Position numbers and translations under genes: made by a program. Positions 1 to 8,413 of a stretch of DNA of 64,000 nt are shown piece after piece. Within the stretch, counting starts at the first letter, position 1, and the number at the start of each line of letters is the position of its first letter. The DNA is taken from contig JAFYYV010000039.1 of NCBI GenBank assembly GCA_017557405.1, positions 53,844-117,843 on the forward strand, in the 5' to 3' direction. This stretch comes from Prevotella sp. (GTDB taxonomy: Bacteria > Bacteroidota > Bacteroidia > Bacteroidales > Bacteroidaceae). The notes beneath the pieces were generated by a model. That model was not told the DNA's origin and made no database searches. It was given only the letters and a program-made list of their open reading frames with translations.

Positions 1-106
1 AGGTGACCCGTTCAAAGACACTAGCGGTCCTTCGCTAAACATCCTCATCAAACTCATGTCGATGGTAAGCATCGTTATGGCAGGTTTGACTGTCGCATTT
101 ATTTGA
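1..106 (+). CDS. hppA: membrane-bound H+/Na+-translocating pyrophosphatase, C-terminal end (partial)
   Basis: Only the last 34 residues lie in the window, read in frame from base 2 to a TGA at 104-106. They contain [19 protein letters not shown], the well conserved end of membrane pyrophosphatases, followed by the last hydrophobic helix. The enzyme couples PPi hydrolysis to export of H+ or Na+ across the inner membrane. The ion specificity cannot be judged from this fragment. The 5' part of the gene is outside the window. A PPi-dependent phosphofructokinase at 32217-33863 fits a PPi-using energy economy. Confidence 0.88.
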   Translation, partial: GDPFKDTSGPSLNILIKLMSMVSIVMAGLTVAFI

Positions 107-128
107 TAGAACATAACAGAAACTGAAT

Positions 129-332
129 ATGGCAGAAGACAGTTCTGATAGACATCATAGTCATCATCATCACCATCATCATCACGAAGAAGATGAAGCA
201 ACCGTCTTTAAAAACAAGAATCTTGAAGCGAAAAAGCGCAGAAAGATTATGTCGAATTTGCTCTTCATCGTGTTATGTGCCTTAGCGGTCGTTGTAACGC
301 TGGCAGTGCTCTATGTTTATTCAGTAAACTGA
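129..332 (+). CDS. His-rich small membrane protein (67 aa), unknown function
   Basis: The gene starts 22 bp after the pyrophosphatase stop and is probably co-transcribed with it. Residues 9-19 are almost all histidine (HHSHHHHHHHH), followed by an acidic patch (EEDEA), a basic stretch (KNKNLEAKKRRK, about 28-39) and one hydrophobic helix (about 43-65). The charge pattern suggests a cytoplasmic N-terminus with a single membrane anchor. The His/acid cluster could bind Zn, Ni or Cu, but that is inference. I recognise no named family. A terminator follows at 354-388. Confidence 0.7.
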   Translation: MAEDSSDRHHSHHHHHHHHEEDEATVFKNKNLEAKKRRKIMSNLLFIVLCALAVVVTLAVLYVYSVN

Positions 333-353
333 TATCATTCACTTAGTTCTATG

Positions 354-388
354 GAGCGGTTTCGAAATTTCGGAGCCGCTCTTTTTTT
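354..388 (+). terminator. Rho-independent terminator after the hppA operon
   Basis: GAGCGG (354-359) pairs with CCGCTC (376-381), the inner bases extend the stem, and seven T follow directly. It sits 22 bp after the stop of the His-rich protein. Confidence 0.85.
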
Positions 389-415
389 GCCTTTGATTCG
401 TATCCTTTTGCTTTG

Positions 416-547
416 TCATTCCATAGCTTTGACGAGGTCATTCCATAGCTTTGAGCGCCTCATTCCATAGCTTTGAGCGTGTCATTCCATAGCTTTGAGC
501 GTGTCATTCCATAGCTTTGAGCGTGTCATTGCATAGCTTTGCCTTCG
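416..547. repeat. 22-bp tandem array, locus A (six units)
   Basis: Units begin at 416, 438, 460, 482, 504 and 526. Each is 22 bp with core TCATTCCATAGCTTTGA plus a 5-bp variable tail (for example GCGTG). The last unit has TCATTGCATAGC. There are no unique spacers, so this is not a CRISPR array. The same family occurs at 5498, 14787, 31203 and 44236. Confidence 0.9.
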
Positions 548-548
548 G

Positions 549-617
549 CGAAGCTGCTCACGTTCGGGGTAGCCCGAATGGAATTCAGCTCTCCTCTCAC
601 TAACTCGCAGCTTTGAC
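549..617. repeat. dispersed ~70-bp motif, copy A
   Basis: The stretch contains GCTGCTCACGTTCGGG, then GCTCTCCTCTCACTAAC, then CGCAGCTTTGAC. An inverted copy with a few substitutions lies at about 14727-14797. Both copies abut a 22-bp array. Read on the minus strand, both give a peptide with SERRAE and YPEREQ, which may be incidental. Confidence 0.65.
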
Positions 618-708
618 AAAAAGTAAAAAGGCCATTGAAACCGAAGTTCCAACAGCCTTTGCTTCAAGCATATAGAAACACCTTAATGAGGGTGTCTTTT
701 TCATAAGA

Positions 709-2226
709 TTATTGATGCTGATCGCGAAGCAAATCGTTGACGGTCTTCACGGGGTTGAAGGTGGTGAGAGGCACTTCAACAAAAACCGTGTTCCAATCGC
801 TCATGGCTCCGTTCCACAATCCTGGCAACTCGAGGGCTTTCAGTTCGCGACCATTCTTGCTCTTCGAACTGATGAAGCCTGTGCTTGCATCAACGAAATC
901 GGGCAGATTGAACGGTTTGCCTTGATAATCCTTGATGGCGCAAACGAGATCAACAGGGTTGAAGTGAGTACCCTCGGTGAACATCCGCATGTATTCCTCG
1001 TTGGACTTGTCGATTTGCGAACTTTCAAGAATCTGAAGTGAAACGGTACCATCTTGGTTGTAGGTCAGGAACGGACCTCCACCCGGCTCACCCACATTCT
1101 TCACCACACCACACACACGCATCGGGCGGTTGAGTTTCTTGCGCAGATAGATGACCAACTCGGCATCTTCCAACTCCTTGATGTCATAGCGGCGGCAGCA
1201 AAGGTCGCGTTGGACGAAGCGGATGATCTCCTGCAATTGCTCTTGTGTGTATTTGCCCGTATCGAGCAGGCGCAGATAGCCGAACGCCTTCTGTTGCAAC
1301 TTGACGAGAATGCCCGCAAGGAGTTGTTTGTAGACAACGGTGTCTTCCTTCAAACGGTCGGGCACAACGTTATCGATATTCTTGATGAACACGACATCGG
1401 CATCAATCTCATTGAGGTTTTGAATCAATGCTCCATGTCCTCCTGGACGGAAAAGCAAAGAGCCGTCCTCGTTGCGGAATGGTGTGTTATCGGGGTTGGC
1501 AGCGATGGTATCGGTACTAGGCTTCTGCTCGGAGAAACTGATATTGTATTTCACACAGAACTTCTGAGCGTAGAAGTCGGCCTTCTCTGCCACCTTCTGT
1601 TTGAAGAGTTCCAGATGATCGTGGCTAACCGTAAAATGTACATTTGCCTCACCATTCGAGCTAGCATAGAGGGCGGCCTCAACGAGATGCTCCTCCATAG
1701 GTGTGCGCGGACCTTCTTCATAGTTGTGGAAGAACAGCAATCCCTTGGGCAGTTGTCCGTAATTCAAGCCCTCCTTTACCAACATCTGACGGGCGACAGC
1801 CTTGTAATTGCCTTCATCCAGCAAGGCGCGGATTTTCTTGCCCTCGTTTGCTTTGCATTTCTCGCAAAGAGCCTCACGGAAAGCAAACTGCTTGATGTGG
1901 TCGAAGAAATACTTCTCGAAGTCGGTTGTAGGTGCATCATAGGGAGCATCAACAAAGGCGAACATGTCCTTGAACATTCGGCTGGCTGCACCACTTGCAG
2001 GCACGAACTTCACAATCTTGTGGCCTTCCTGCTTGTATTGGTTCCACGCCTCGATGCATTTGGCTCTTTCTTCATCCGAAGGCGCCACGATGCCTTTCCC
2101 GATGGCGGCAGCAGCTTCCAACTTCAAAAATGGAAAACCAGTCTTGAATTGCTCTAATTGATGGTTCACCTGCTCCTCAGTGATTCCACGAGCAGCGATT
2201 TGTTTTAAGTCCTGATCTGATAACAT
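709..2226 (-). CDS. DUF4301 family protein
   Basis: This 505-residue protein has the length and layout of the Bacteroidetes DUF4301 family. Near residue 75 it carries KFVPASGAASRMFK, which recalls the sugar-nucleotide pyrophosphorylase loop. An acidic/asparagine-rich block with FIKNIDNVVPD follows near residues 285-300. I therefore suspect a nucleotidyltransferase-like fold, but no reaction is established. There is no signal peptide, so it is cytoplasmic. It is monocistronic and convergent with the hppA operon. Confidence 0.82.
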   Translation of the reverse strand: MLSDQDLKQIAARGITEEQVNHQLEQFKTGFPFLKLEAAAAIGKGIVAPSDEERAKCIEAWNQYKQEGHKIVKFVPASGAASRMFKDMFAFVDAPYDAPTTDFEKYFFDHIKQFAFREALCEKCKANEGKKIRALLDEGNYKAVARQMLVKEGLNYGQLPKGLLFFHNYEEGPRTPMEEHLVEAALYASSNGEANVHFTVSHDHLELFKQKVAEKADFYAQKFCVKYNISFSEQKPSTDTIAANPDNTPFRNEDGSLLFRPGGHGALIQNLNEIDADVVFIKNIDNVVPDRLKEDTVVYKQLLAGILVKLQQKAFGYLRLLDTGKYTQEQLQEIIRFVQRDLCCRRYDIKELEDAELVIYLRKKLNRPMRVCGVVKNVGEPGGGPFLTYNQDGTVSLQILESSQIDKSNEEYMRMFTEGTHFNPVDLVCAIKDYQGKPFNLPDFVDASTGFISSKSKNGRELKALELPGLWNGAMSDWNTVFVEVPLTTFNPVKTVNDLLRDQHQ

Positions 2227-2337
2227 AACGATATAAGGTTTTAGAGTTTAAGTTCAACGTACTACCCTATTCTTGGTAATTATTTGCAAAAATACAAAAA
2301 ATATCGTATCATCAAGCGTTCGTTTCCCATTTTTTTT

Positions 2338-2345
2338 TAACTTTG
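2338..2345 (+). promoter_or_regulatory. -7 box TAACTTTG right before the rel gene
   Basis: This is an exact match to the Bacteroidetes TAnnTTTG -7 element. It ends one base before the first ATG (2347). Transcription from it would start at or past that ATG, so in-frame ATGs at 2353 or 2368 are the likelier starts for an mRNA from this promoter. Confidence 0.5.
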
Positions 2346-2346
2346 C

Positions 2347-4578
2347 ATGAAAATGGCAGATACATATATGGAAAATAATATATTGTTAACACCCGAAGAA
2401 CGTGAAGAGACCTTGCAATTGCTGAAAGGCATCAAGGAGGCGCTTGACTCATCGCTCACGAACAAAGATGAGGAGAATGTCAAGCAATACATCCGCAATG
2501 CCGCCGAGAATGGCAATTTGCAACGCGACGTCTTCGGGCTCCACCCTTTGCTTCATGCTTTCCAGACAGCCAAAATCGCTATCGACGAGATTGGTTTGAG
2601 GCGTGATGCTGTCATCGCCATTTTGCTCTATACAAGTTCCACAGGCGCCAGCATCAACACCGAGGAGATTGCCAAGACGTTTGGTGAATCGGTCGCACGA
2701 ATCATCAGCGGATTGGTGCGCATACAAGACCTTTACAAGAAGAATCCCGTCATCGAGAGCGAGAACTTCCGTAACCTACTTCTCTCGTTTGCCGAAGATA
2801 TGCGCGTGATTCTCATTATGATAGCTGATCGTGTGAACTTGATGCGCCAGATACGCGATACAGAGAACCTGGAGGCAAAGCAACAAGTCAGCGAAGAGGC
2901 TTCCTATTTATATGCTCCGTTGGCTCACAAACTGGGACTTTATAAACTGAAGAGCGAACTCGAAGACCTCAGTTTGAAATATCTCGAGCACGACGCCTAC
3001 TATCTCATCAAAGAGAAACTGAACGCCACGAAGAAATCGCGCGACGCCTATATCGAACGCTTCATCGAACCCGTCGAGCAACGTTTGGAAGAGGCAGGCC
3101 TGAAGTTCCACATGAAAGGTCGCACCAAGTCCATCCACTCCATCTGGCAGAAGATGAAGAAACAACATTGCGGATTCGAGGGCATCTACGACCTCTTCGC
3201 CATTCGCATCATCGTTGATGCTCCACCTGAAAAGGAGAAGATGCAATGCTGGCAGGCATTTTCCATTGTCACCGACATGTATCAACCCAATCCCAAACGT
3301 TTGCGCGATTGGCTCTCCGTTCCCAAATCGAATGGCTACGAAAGCCTCCACATCACCGTGCTCGGCCCTGAGAACAAATGGGTGGAAGTGCAAATCAGAA
3401 CCGAACGAATGGACGACATTGCCGAACGAGGATTGGCTGCCCACTGGCGTTACAAAGGTGTGAAAGGCGAAAGCGGACTTGACGAATGGCTCAACAACAT
3501 CAGAAGCGCGTTGGAGGCTGGCGATGACACGCAACTGTTGGATCAGTTCAAGATGGACCTCTACGAAGACGAGGTATTCGTTTTTACCCCCAAGGGCGAT
3601 CTCATCAAATTCCCCAAAGGAGCCACCGTGCTCGACTTCGCCTACCATATCCACTCGGGTATTGGAAGCTCGTGTGTGGGAGGACGCATCAACGGAAAAG
3701 CCGTCTCCATTCGCCAGAAGCTCCATTCGGGCGATACGGTGGAAATCATCACCCAGAGCAACCAAAAGCCACGAAACGAATGGCTCAACATCGTGAAGAC
3801 CGCCCGTGCAAAGGCGAAAATCCGATTGGCCCTGAAGGAGACGCAACAGAAAGACGGATTGATGGCGAAGGAGATGTTGGAACGCAAGTTCAAGAACAAG
3901 AAAATCGAACCTGTTGAGGGCATCTTGGCGCATACCATCAAGAAGTTGGGCTTCAAACTCACTTCCGACTTCTACAAGCAACTGGCTGAAGAGAAATTGG
4001 ACGTGAATACCGTCATCGAGAAATACATCGAGGTGCGCGACTACGAGCTCAACCTCAACGCCCCCACCCCAACCAGGAGCGCCGAGGAGTTCAACTACGA
4101 GAACCCTGACGAGGAAATCGGACGAGGCAACGATGATGTGCTTGTCATCGACAATTCGTTGAAAGGCGTCGACTACACGCTCGCCAAATGCTGCCACCCC
4201 ATCTATGGCGACCCCATCTTCGGATTTGTCACCGTCAGCGGTGGAATCAAGGTTCACCGATTGAATTGCCCCAACGCGAAGAACATGCGCGAACGCATGG
4301 GCTATCGCATCGTGAAAGCCAAATGGAGTGGAAAGGGTACATCGCAATATAGCATCACCTTGCGCGTGGTTGGCAACGACGACATCGGCATTGTGAACAA
4401 CATCACGAGCATCATCTCGAAGGAGGAGAAAATCATGATGCGCTCCATCAACATCGACTCCAACGATGGCCTCTTCAACGGCTATCTAACCGTGATGGTG
4501 GAAGACACATCGCGCATGGAGGCGCTCATCAAGAAGCTACGCACCGTGAAAGGCGTGAAGCAAGTGACACGAACATAA
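2347..4578 (+). CDS. rel: RelA/SpoT family (p)ppGpp synthetase with degenerate hydrolase domain
   Basis: The 743-residue protein has full long-RSH architecture. The order is HD-type hydrolase region (about 50-195), synthetase (about 255-370, with YDLFAIRIIV and SVPKSNGYESLH), TGS (about 410-475, VFVFTPKGDLIKFPKGATV), a Cys/His segment (KCCHP, about 620-650) and C-terminal ACT (about 665-743). The hydrolase metal site is broken: at residues 93-102, where the family has LLHDVVEDT, this protein reads LLYTSSTGAS, so the HD and ED pairs are gone. It should make (p)ppGpp but not degrade it. Bacteroidetes usually carry a second RSH protein, which would supply the hydrolase. The start is uncertain (2347, 2353 or 2368), given the promoter at 2338-2345. 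Confidence 0.9.
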   Translation: MKMADTYMENNILLTPEEREETLQLLKGIKEALDSSLTNKDEENVKQYIRNAAENGNLQRDVFGLHPLLHAFQTAKIAIDEIGLRRDAVIAILLYTSSTGASINTEEIAKTFGESVARIISGLVRIQDLYKKNPVIESENFRNLLLSFAEDMRVILIMIADRVNLMRQIRDTENLEAKQQVSEEASYLYAPLAHKLGLYKLKSELEDLSLKYLEHDAYYLIKEKLNATKKSRDAYIERFIEPVEQRLEEAGLKFHMKGRTKSIHSIWQKMKKQHCGFEGIYDLFAIRIIVDAPPEKEKMQCWQAFSIVTDMYQPNPKRLRDWLSVPKSNGYESLHITVLGPENKWVEVQIRTERMDDIAERGLAAHWRYKGVKGESGLDEWLNNIRSALEAGDDTQLLDQFKMDLYEDEVFVFTPKGDLIKFPKGATVLDFAYHIHSGIGSSCVGGRINGKAVSIRQKLHSGDTVEIITQSNQKPRNEWLNIVKTARAKAKIRLALKETQQKDGLMAKEMLERKFKNKKIEPVEGILAHTIKKLGFKLTSDFYKQLAEEKLDVNTVIEKYIEVRDYELNLNAPTPTRSAEEFNYENPDEEIGRGNDDVLVIDNSLKGVDYTLAKCCHPIYGDPIFGFVTVSGGIKVHRLNCPNAKNMRERMGYRIVKAKWSGKGTSQYSITLRVVGNDDIGIVNNITSIISKEEKIMMRSINIDSNDGLFNGYLTVMVEDTSRMEALIKKLRTVKGVKQVTRT

Positions 4579-4601
4579 CGTTATCAGCAAAAAGAGAAAA
4601 C

Positions 4602-5477
4602 ATGAGACACTATAAGCTTTTGGCTACCATCATATTGGCTTGTTGTTGCCAAATGGCATTTGCCCAACAACCACCCTCCTACTCCCAACGCGATAGCATC
4701 AAGGTGGTGGAACTCCTGGCTACAGCCAAGCAACTCCAACCTGATGACAACCTCATCCTTCACTTCGCACGCCAACTGCTCGACATTCCCTATGTGGCCA
4801 AGACGTTGGAGAAATATCCCAAGGAACGGCTCATCGTCAACCTCACGCAACTCGATTGCACCACTTACGTGGAGAACGTGATGGCGCTGGCGTTGTGCGT
4901 GAAGAACAAAAAGACCACCTTCGCCGACTTCTGCCGCTATCTGCGCCTGATACGCTATCGCAATGGAGTCGTGTCCTACGTGAACCGCCTCCACTATTTC
5001 ACCCAATGGATTGAGGACAACACCCATCTGGGATACGTCAAGGAAGTGGATGAACCCAACCCGCCATTCATTCAAGAACAAACGTTGGCCATCGACTACA
5101 TGAGCACACATGTCGGCCAATACCCCATGCTCGTGAAGAATCCCGAGTGGGTGGATGAGATTGCGAAGATGGAGGACGAACTCAATGGAAGGAAATACGC
5201 CTACATCCCGAAAGAGGAGATACAGAACAACGAACTTTTCTGGGATACCATCCACGATGGTGACATCATAGCCATCACCACCAACAAGAAAGGACTCGAC
5301 ATCTCCCACATCGGATTCGCCGTCTGGCATTTGGGCGGATTGCACATGCTCAACGCCTCACAAGTGCGCAAGAAGGTGGTTGAAGAGCCCATGACGCTCT
5401 ACGAATACATGCAGAAGCATCCATCCCAGACGGGCATCAGAATCATCCGCCCCAACATTTTGCCGGGCGAGACATGA
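4602..5477 (+). CDS. DUF1460 family, exported N-acetylmuramoyl-L-alanine amidase-like protein
   Basis: The protein has 291 residues with a signal peptide (LLATIILACCCQMAFAQ, cleavage near 21). LTQLDCTTYVENV (about 86-98) carries the presumed catalytic Cys of an NlpC/P60-like fold. DISHIGFAVW (about 233-242) supplies the His. DUF1460 structures from Bacteroides show this cysteine peptidase/amidase-like fold, so a periplasmic role in peptidoglycan or peptide turnover is likely. It lies 23 bp after rel and may be read from it. A 22-bp repeat array follows 20 bp after the stop. Confidence 0.8.
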   Translation: MRHYKLLATIILACCCQMAFAQQPPSYSQRDSIKVVELLATAKQLQPDDNLILHFARQLLDIPYVAKTLEKYPKERLIVNLTQLDCTTYVENVMALALCVKNKKTTFADFCRYLRLIRYRNGVVSYVNRLHYFTQWIEDNTHLGYVKEVDEPNPPFIQEQTLAIDYMSTHVGQYPMLVKNPEWVDEIAKMEDELNGRKYAYIPKEEIQNNELFWDTIHDGDIIAITTNKKGLDISHIGFAVWHLGGLHMLNASQVRKKVVEEPMTLYEYMQKHPSQTGIRIIRPNILPGET

Positions 5478-5497
5478 AAGAAAAATAAGGGTAATTC

Positions 5498-5585
5498 GCT
5501 TACATGTGGCATCTGGGAGGCTTACATGTGGCATCTGAGAGGCTTACATGTGGCATCTGAGAGGCTTACATGTGGCATCTGACAA
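5498..5585. repeat. 22-bp tandem array, locus B (four units)
   Basis: Four units start at 5498, 5520, 5542 and 5564, each built on GCTTACATGTGGCATCTG plus a 4-bp tail. The copies are nearly identical. The unit differs from locus A but has the same 22-bp period. Its ACATGT core also appears in the first unit at 44236 and, inverted, at 31203. It lies between two convergent genes. Confidence 0.9.
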
Positions 5586-5590
5586 AACCT

Positions 5591-6727
5591 TTACCTATCG
5601 CCGAAATTCACACCCACGTAAAAGTTCAGGTTGCCAAAGGTGCTGTTCGTTGAGAATTGGCTTTTATCGTAATTATAAGTATGGAAGATGGCGCTCGCAC
5701 CCGCATACCATCGTCCATTGTTCCACACCACGCCAAAACGTCCCACACCATCAAGATTGAAGTTGCGGAACGAGAAGTCGCGCAAGAGCGATGTCTCGCG
5801 TTGCAAATCGCCCGTTGCCTGCTTGTAGCCAACTGCAATAGATAATGAAGCGGCAAAGAGCCATTGGGGGGCAAACACCCAGTTGTAGCCATAACCACCC
5901 GATAGCGAGTAATCGGTATAATGGACATTCGCGCCATGCACGGTGCTATCTTCCAATTCCATCATAGCCACCTCATCGCCCAAACGATCCTTCACCAATT
6001 CGCCCAAACGGTCGGCGTCAATCTTCAGGTTGTGTCGCATGTAGCCAAAGCCAGCCAAAGGCGACCCTTGGCTGATGAGTTGGCGTGTGCTCTGACTGAA
6101 TGCCGCCGGATACGAGAACCGCTTGTGGTTCACGATATAATAGATGTTAAAACCCTGGACCTTCGATTTCAATCCATCGAAACTCACATTCTTCATCGCC
6201 CGCGTATCGATGCCATCGCCCAACGTCATGCTACGCACGCGATAATCGTTTCCCGAGTTGCGGAAGAAGATGTCAAAACCAATCTGATTGCTATAAAGGC
6301 TGAAATCGAAACCTTGCTTGTTATGACCATCGCCCAAGTGGGTGAAGTCAATCGTGTAACCCAACACCAGCCAACGCCATCCTACGTAAGGCCCCACCTT
6401 GAAACTCGGCTTAGGAGCCAGCACCACCTCTTGTCCTTGCTTGTTGCTGAGCGTGTACGACTCGATGGTGTTCGTGTTTTGAAGCATCACGGTGTAGTTG
6501 TATTGTTGCGGTTCGATGTAACGTTTGTCCACGCGGCTAAAGTCCTTGATAACCTCATAAAGCTCCTCCCATTTGCGTTTCAAGACGTTCCCCTTCGCGG
6601 GTTCGTTTGGCAAGGTCAACGAGTCTTCAGGCTCATTCATCAAAGCCGACGACTCCTCCGTCTGACAGAAACCTGCCAGCGACATCAACGCGAACATGAT
6701 GGAAAGAAACAATCGAATTCTCAACAC
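5591..6727 (-). CDS. DUF4421 family protein, exported
   Basis: The body matches DUF4421 of Bacteroidetes. VGPYVGWRWLVLGYTIDF in the first third and repeated short aromatic strands (YSLSGGYGYNWVFAPQWLFA) suggest an outer-membrane beta-barrel or surface protein. The open frame runs up to an ATG at 6814, but that would overlap the preceding gene by 70 bp. A GTG at 6727 yields a good signal peptide (RLFLSIMFALMSLAGFCQ), so I chose it; the ATG at 6697 would leave too short a signal. It follows the oxidoreductase gene directly. Function is unknown. Confidence 0.72.
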   Translation of the reverse strand: MLRIRLFLSIMFALMSLAGFCQTEESSALMNEPEDSLTLPNEPAKGNVLKRKWEELYEVIKDFSRVDKRYIEPQQYNYTVMLQNTNTIESYTLSNKQGQEVVLAPKPSFKVGPYVGWRWLVLGYTIDFTHLGDGHNKQGFDFSLYSNQIGFDIFFRNSGNDYRVRSMTLGDGIDTRAMKNVSFDGLKSKVQGFNIYYIVNHKRFSYPAAFSQSTRQLISQGSPLAGFGYMRHNLKIDADRLGELVKDRLGDEVAMMELEDSTVHGANVHYTDYSLSGGYGYNWVFAPQWLFAASLSIAVGYKQATGDLQRETSLLRDFSFRNFNLDGVGRFGVVWNNGRWYAGASAIFHTYNYDKSQFSTNSTFGNLNFYVGVNFGDR

Positions 6728-6744
6728 AACTACTTTTATATACT

Positions 6745-7725
6745 TCAGAACTTCCCTAACACTCTGTCGAGCACCCAGTTCACAGGAGTGGCACTCACGC
6801 TGTTGCACGTGCATACGCCGAAGCCTTGCAAATCCTCGATGACCGAACGAATCAAAGGCAGCTGCACATAGGGCGGATTCTCCACCACGATGCTCTCCCT
6901 ACCCTCGCTCGTCACCACTTCGATGGGCTTGTAGTCGAACACGGAGAACGAAATCATTCCCTTCTCGCCAACCACCTCTATATGATCCTCGGTAGCACTC
7001 TGATGACCCACGAAACACCACGAGCCACTACCCACCAATCCGTTCTCGAATCGGAAGCAGGCGCTTACCGTGTCCTCGGCGTCATACAGATGGGCGCGGT
7101 TGGTGCAATAGCCATGAGCCTTCACTATCACACCGAAGAAGTCTTGAAGCAAATCCAACTGATGGGGTGCCAAGTCATAGAAATAGCCACCGCCCGATAT
7201 CTCAGGTTGCAGACGCCAAGGAAGGTTATCACGATGGTAATCGACCTCACGCGGAGGCACCGAGAACCTCACCTGTACGTTCGTCACATTGCCAATCCTA
7301 CCCTCGTCAATCATCTGCTTAACGCGTTGGAAATAAGGTAGGTAGCGACGATAGTAAGCCACATAGCAAGGCACACCCGTCTCCACGCTTACACGGTTCA
7401 CACGGGCGCAATCCTCATAGCTCGACGCCAGCGGTTTTTCGACATATACAGGCTTTCCTGCACGCATGGCCATGATGGCGTAGGTGGCGTGGCTGCTCGG
7501 AGGTGTGGCCACATAGATGGCGTTCACATCGGGGTCGTCAATCAGCCTTTGCGCGTCGGTGTACCATTTCCTCACCCCATGACGCTCGGCATAGCTACGG
7601 ACACGCCGCTCCGTGCGGCACATTACCGCTTCGATATGCGACCCTTCCACCTCGTTGAAAGCAGGTCCCGACTTCAATTCAGTCACTTCACCACAACCGA
7701 TGAAGCCCCAACTAATCAGTTTCAT
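6745..7725 (-). CDS. Gfo/Idh/MocA family NAD(P)-dependent oxidoreductase
   Basis: It begins with a Rossmann nucleotide-binding motif (ISWGFIGCGEVTELKSGPAF), with the dinucleotide loop GFIGCGEV at residues 6-13. EKPLA near 95 is the family's catalytic-lysine signature, and GGGYFYDLAPHQLDLLQDFFG near 175 gives the C-terminal domain His. Substrate is unknown, as is usual in this family; sugars or inositols are typical. I chose the ATG at 7725 because the fold starts there, although the frame is open to 7791. Likely operon with the DUF4421 gene downstream. Confidence 0.85.
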   Translation of the reverse strand: MKLISWGFIGCGEVTELKSGPAFNEVEGSHIEAVMCRTERRVRSYAERHGVRKWYTDAQRLIDDPDVNAIYVATPPSSHATYAIMAMRAGKPVYVEKPLASSYEDCARVNRVSVETGVPCYVAYYRRYLPYFQRVKQMIDEGRIGNVTNVQVRFSVPPREVDYHRDNLPWRLQPEISGGGYFYDLAPHQLDLLQDFFGVIVKAHGYCTNRAHLYDAEDTVSACFRFENGLVGSGSWCFVGHQSATEDHIEVVGEKGMISFSVFDYKPIEVVTSEGRESIVVENPPYVQLPLIRSVIEDLQGFGVCTCNSVSATPVNWVLDRVLGKF

Positions 7726-7821
7726 ACCACGTCCTTTTTTCCATTTATCATGCAAAAGTACAAAAAGTCGACGCAACCACCAACGCCCCACAACTTTTTT
7801 TATCCTTTTTTAGTGCAACTT

Positions 7822-7852
7822 TTTGCCATGTGGGCAGTTTTTTGTATCTTTG
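7822..7852 (+). promoter_or_regulatory. sigma-type promoter for the DMP19-like/smpB operon
   Basis: TTTG (7822-7825), 19 bp of spacing, then TATCTTTG (7845-7852). This matches the Bacteroidetes housekeeping promoter. The downstream ATG is at 7895. Confidence 0.7.
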
Positions 7853-7894
7853 CCACGTTATTGTTTTTAGAAACCAAACAAGGAGGACAACAAG

Positions 7895-8413
7895 ATGAAA
7901 GAAGTGAGTGTGAGCGACGCCAGCTTGCGACAAGCAGCGCTCGAAGGGATGGACGCGTTCGTCGATGTGTTCGTGAATGCCATTCGCGATGCCATCGGTG
8001 GTGAATTGACAGCCGAGACGATGGCCGAGCTATCAGCCGACCAGATCACCCTCTTGGCCTACGACATGCTTCGCGAGGAGGTGATGGATGGTGGTTTCGT
8101 GCAGCTCATCCACAACGGCTACGGACCTTTCTTCTTCCGCAATCCGTTTGACAAGGCCATGCGCAATTGGGGAATCCCCGACCTCTGCTCACTCATCCGC
8201 AAAGCCCACAAGCTCTACAACCAATATCGCGAGGAGCTCGAAGCCGACTGCTCCGACGAGGAGTTCATGGCCATGTTCGAGCGTTATCCCGCCTTCGACG
8301 ACCTCGACGACGTCTTTGTGGAGAACGAGGAGGATTGGACGGCGCTGGTGGCCGCCTACATCGATGAGCACATCGAGAACTTCGCAACCGTAACAGAACC
8401 ATCTGAACAATGA
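7895..8413 (+). CDS. DMP19-like (DUF4375-type) acidic protein
   Basis: This 172-residue acidic protein is without signal peptide or membrane segment. The middle part [35 protein letters not shown] resembles the DMP19/DUF4375 pattern of NGGF followed by an N-rich turn; quoting its cores: [13 protein letters not shown] and [14 protein letters not shown]19 of Neisseria is a DNA-mimic that sequesters a repressor. The acidic C-terminal third here ([14 protein letters not shown]) would suit a DNA mimic, but that role is inference. The gene overlaps smpB by 4 bp (ATGA), so translation is probably coupled. Confidence 0.62.
   Translation: MKEVSVSDASLRQAALEGMDAFVDVFVNAIRDAIGGELTAETMAELSADQITLLAYDMLREEVMDGGFVQLIHNGYGPFFFRNPFDKAMRNWGIPDLCSLIRKAHKLYNQYREELEADCSDEEFMAMFERYPAFDDLDDVFVENEEDWTALVAAYIDEHIENFATVTEPSEQ

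Larger units (their letters stand above)
333..708. other. gene-free gap with terminator, 22-bp array and shared ~70-bp motif
   Basis: This gap separates two convergent genes. In order it holds a terminator (354-388), six 22-bp tandem units (416-547), a ~70-bp motif (about 549-617) found inverted near 14.73-14.80 kb, and a weak hairpin with a T tail (about 676-702) facing the DUF4301 gene. A 61-codon frame on the minus strand (482-667) spans the repeats and looks like a by-product of them, not a gene. Confidence 0.7.

Noticed and set aside
156-190. His-tag contamination from a cloning vector
   Set aside because: The His codons are mixed with other residues, the frame continues into a natural TM protein, and flanking sequence is normal chromosome.
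416-547. CRISPR array
   Set aside because: The 22-bp units follow each other with no unique spacers and there are no cas genes anywhere in the window.
482-667. 61-aa minus-strand gene
   Set aside because: The frame is made of the 22-bp repeats and the ~70-bp motif. A similar peptide at 14602-14799 arises from the inverted copy, so it reflects shared DNA, not a clear gene.
1054-2157. long plus-strand frame opposite the DUF4301 gene
   Set aside because: It is the antisense of a well supported gene and shows no protein family features. The same applies to other long antisense frames, such as 2908-4347 and 32817-33872.
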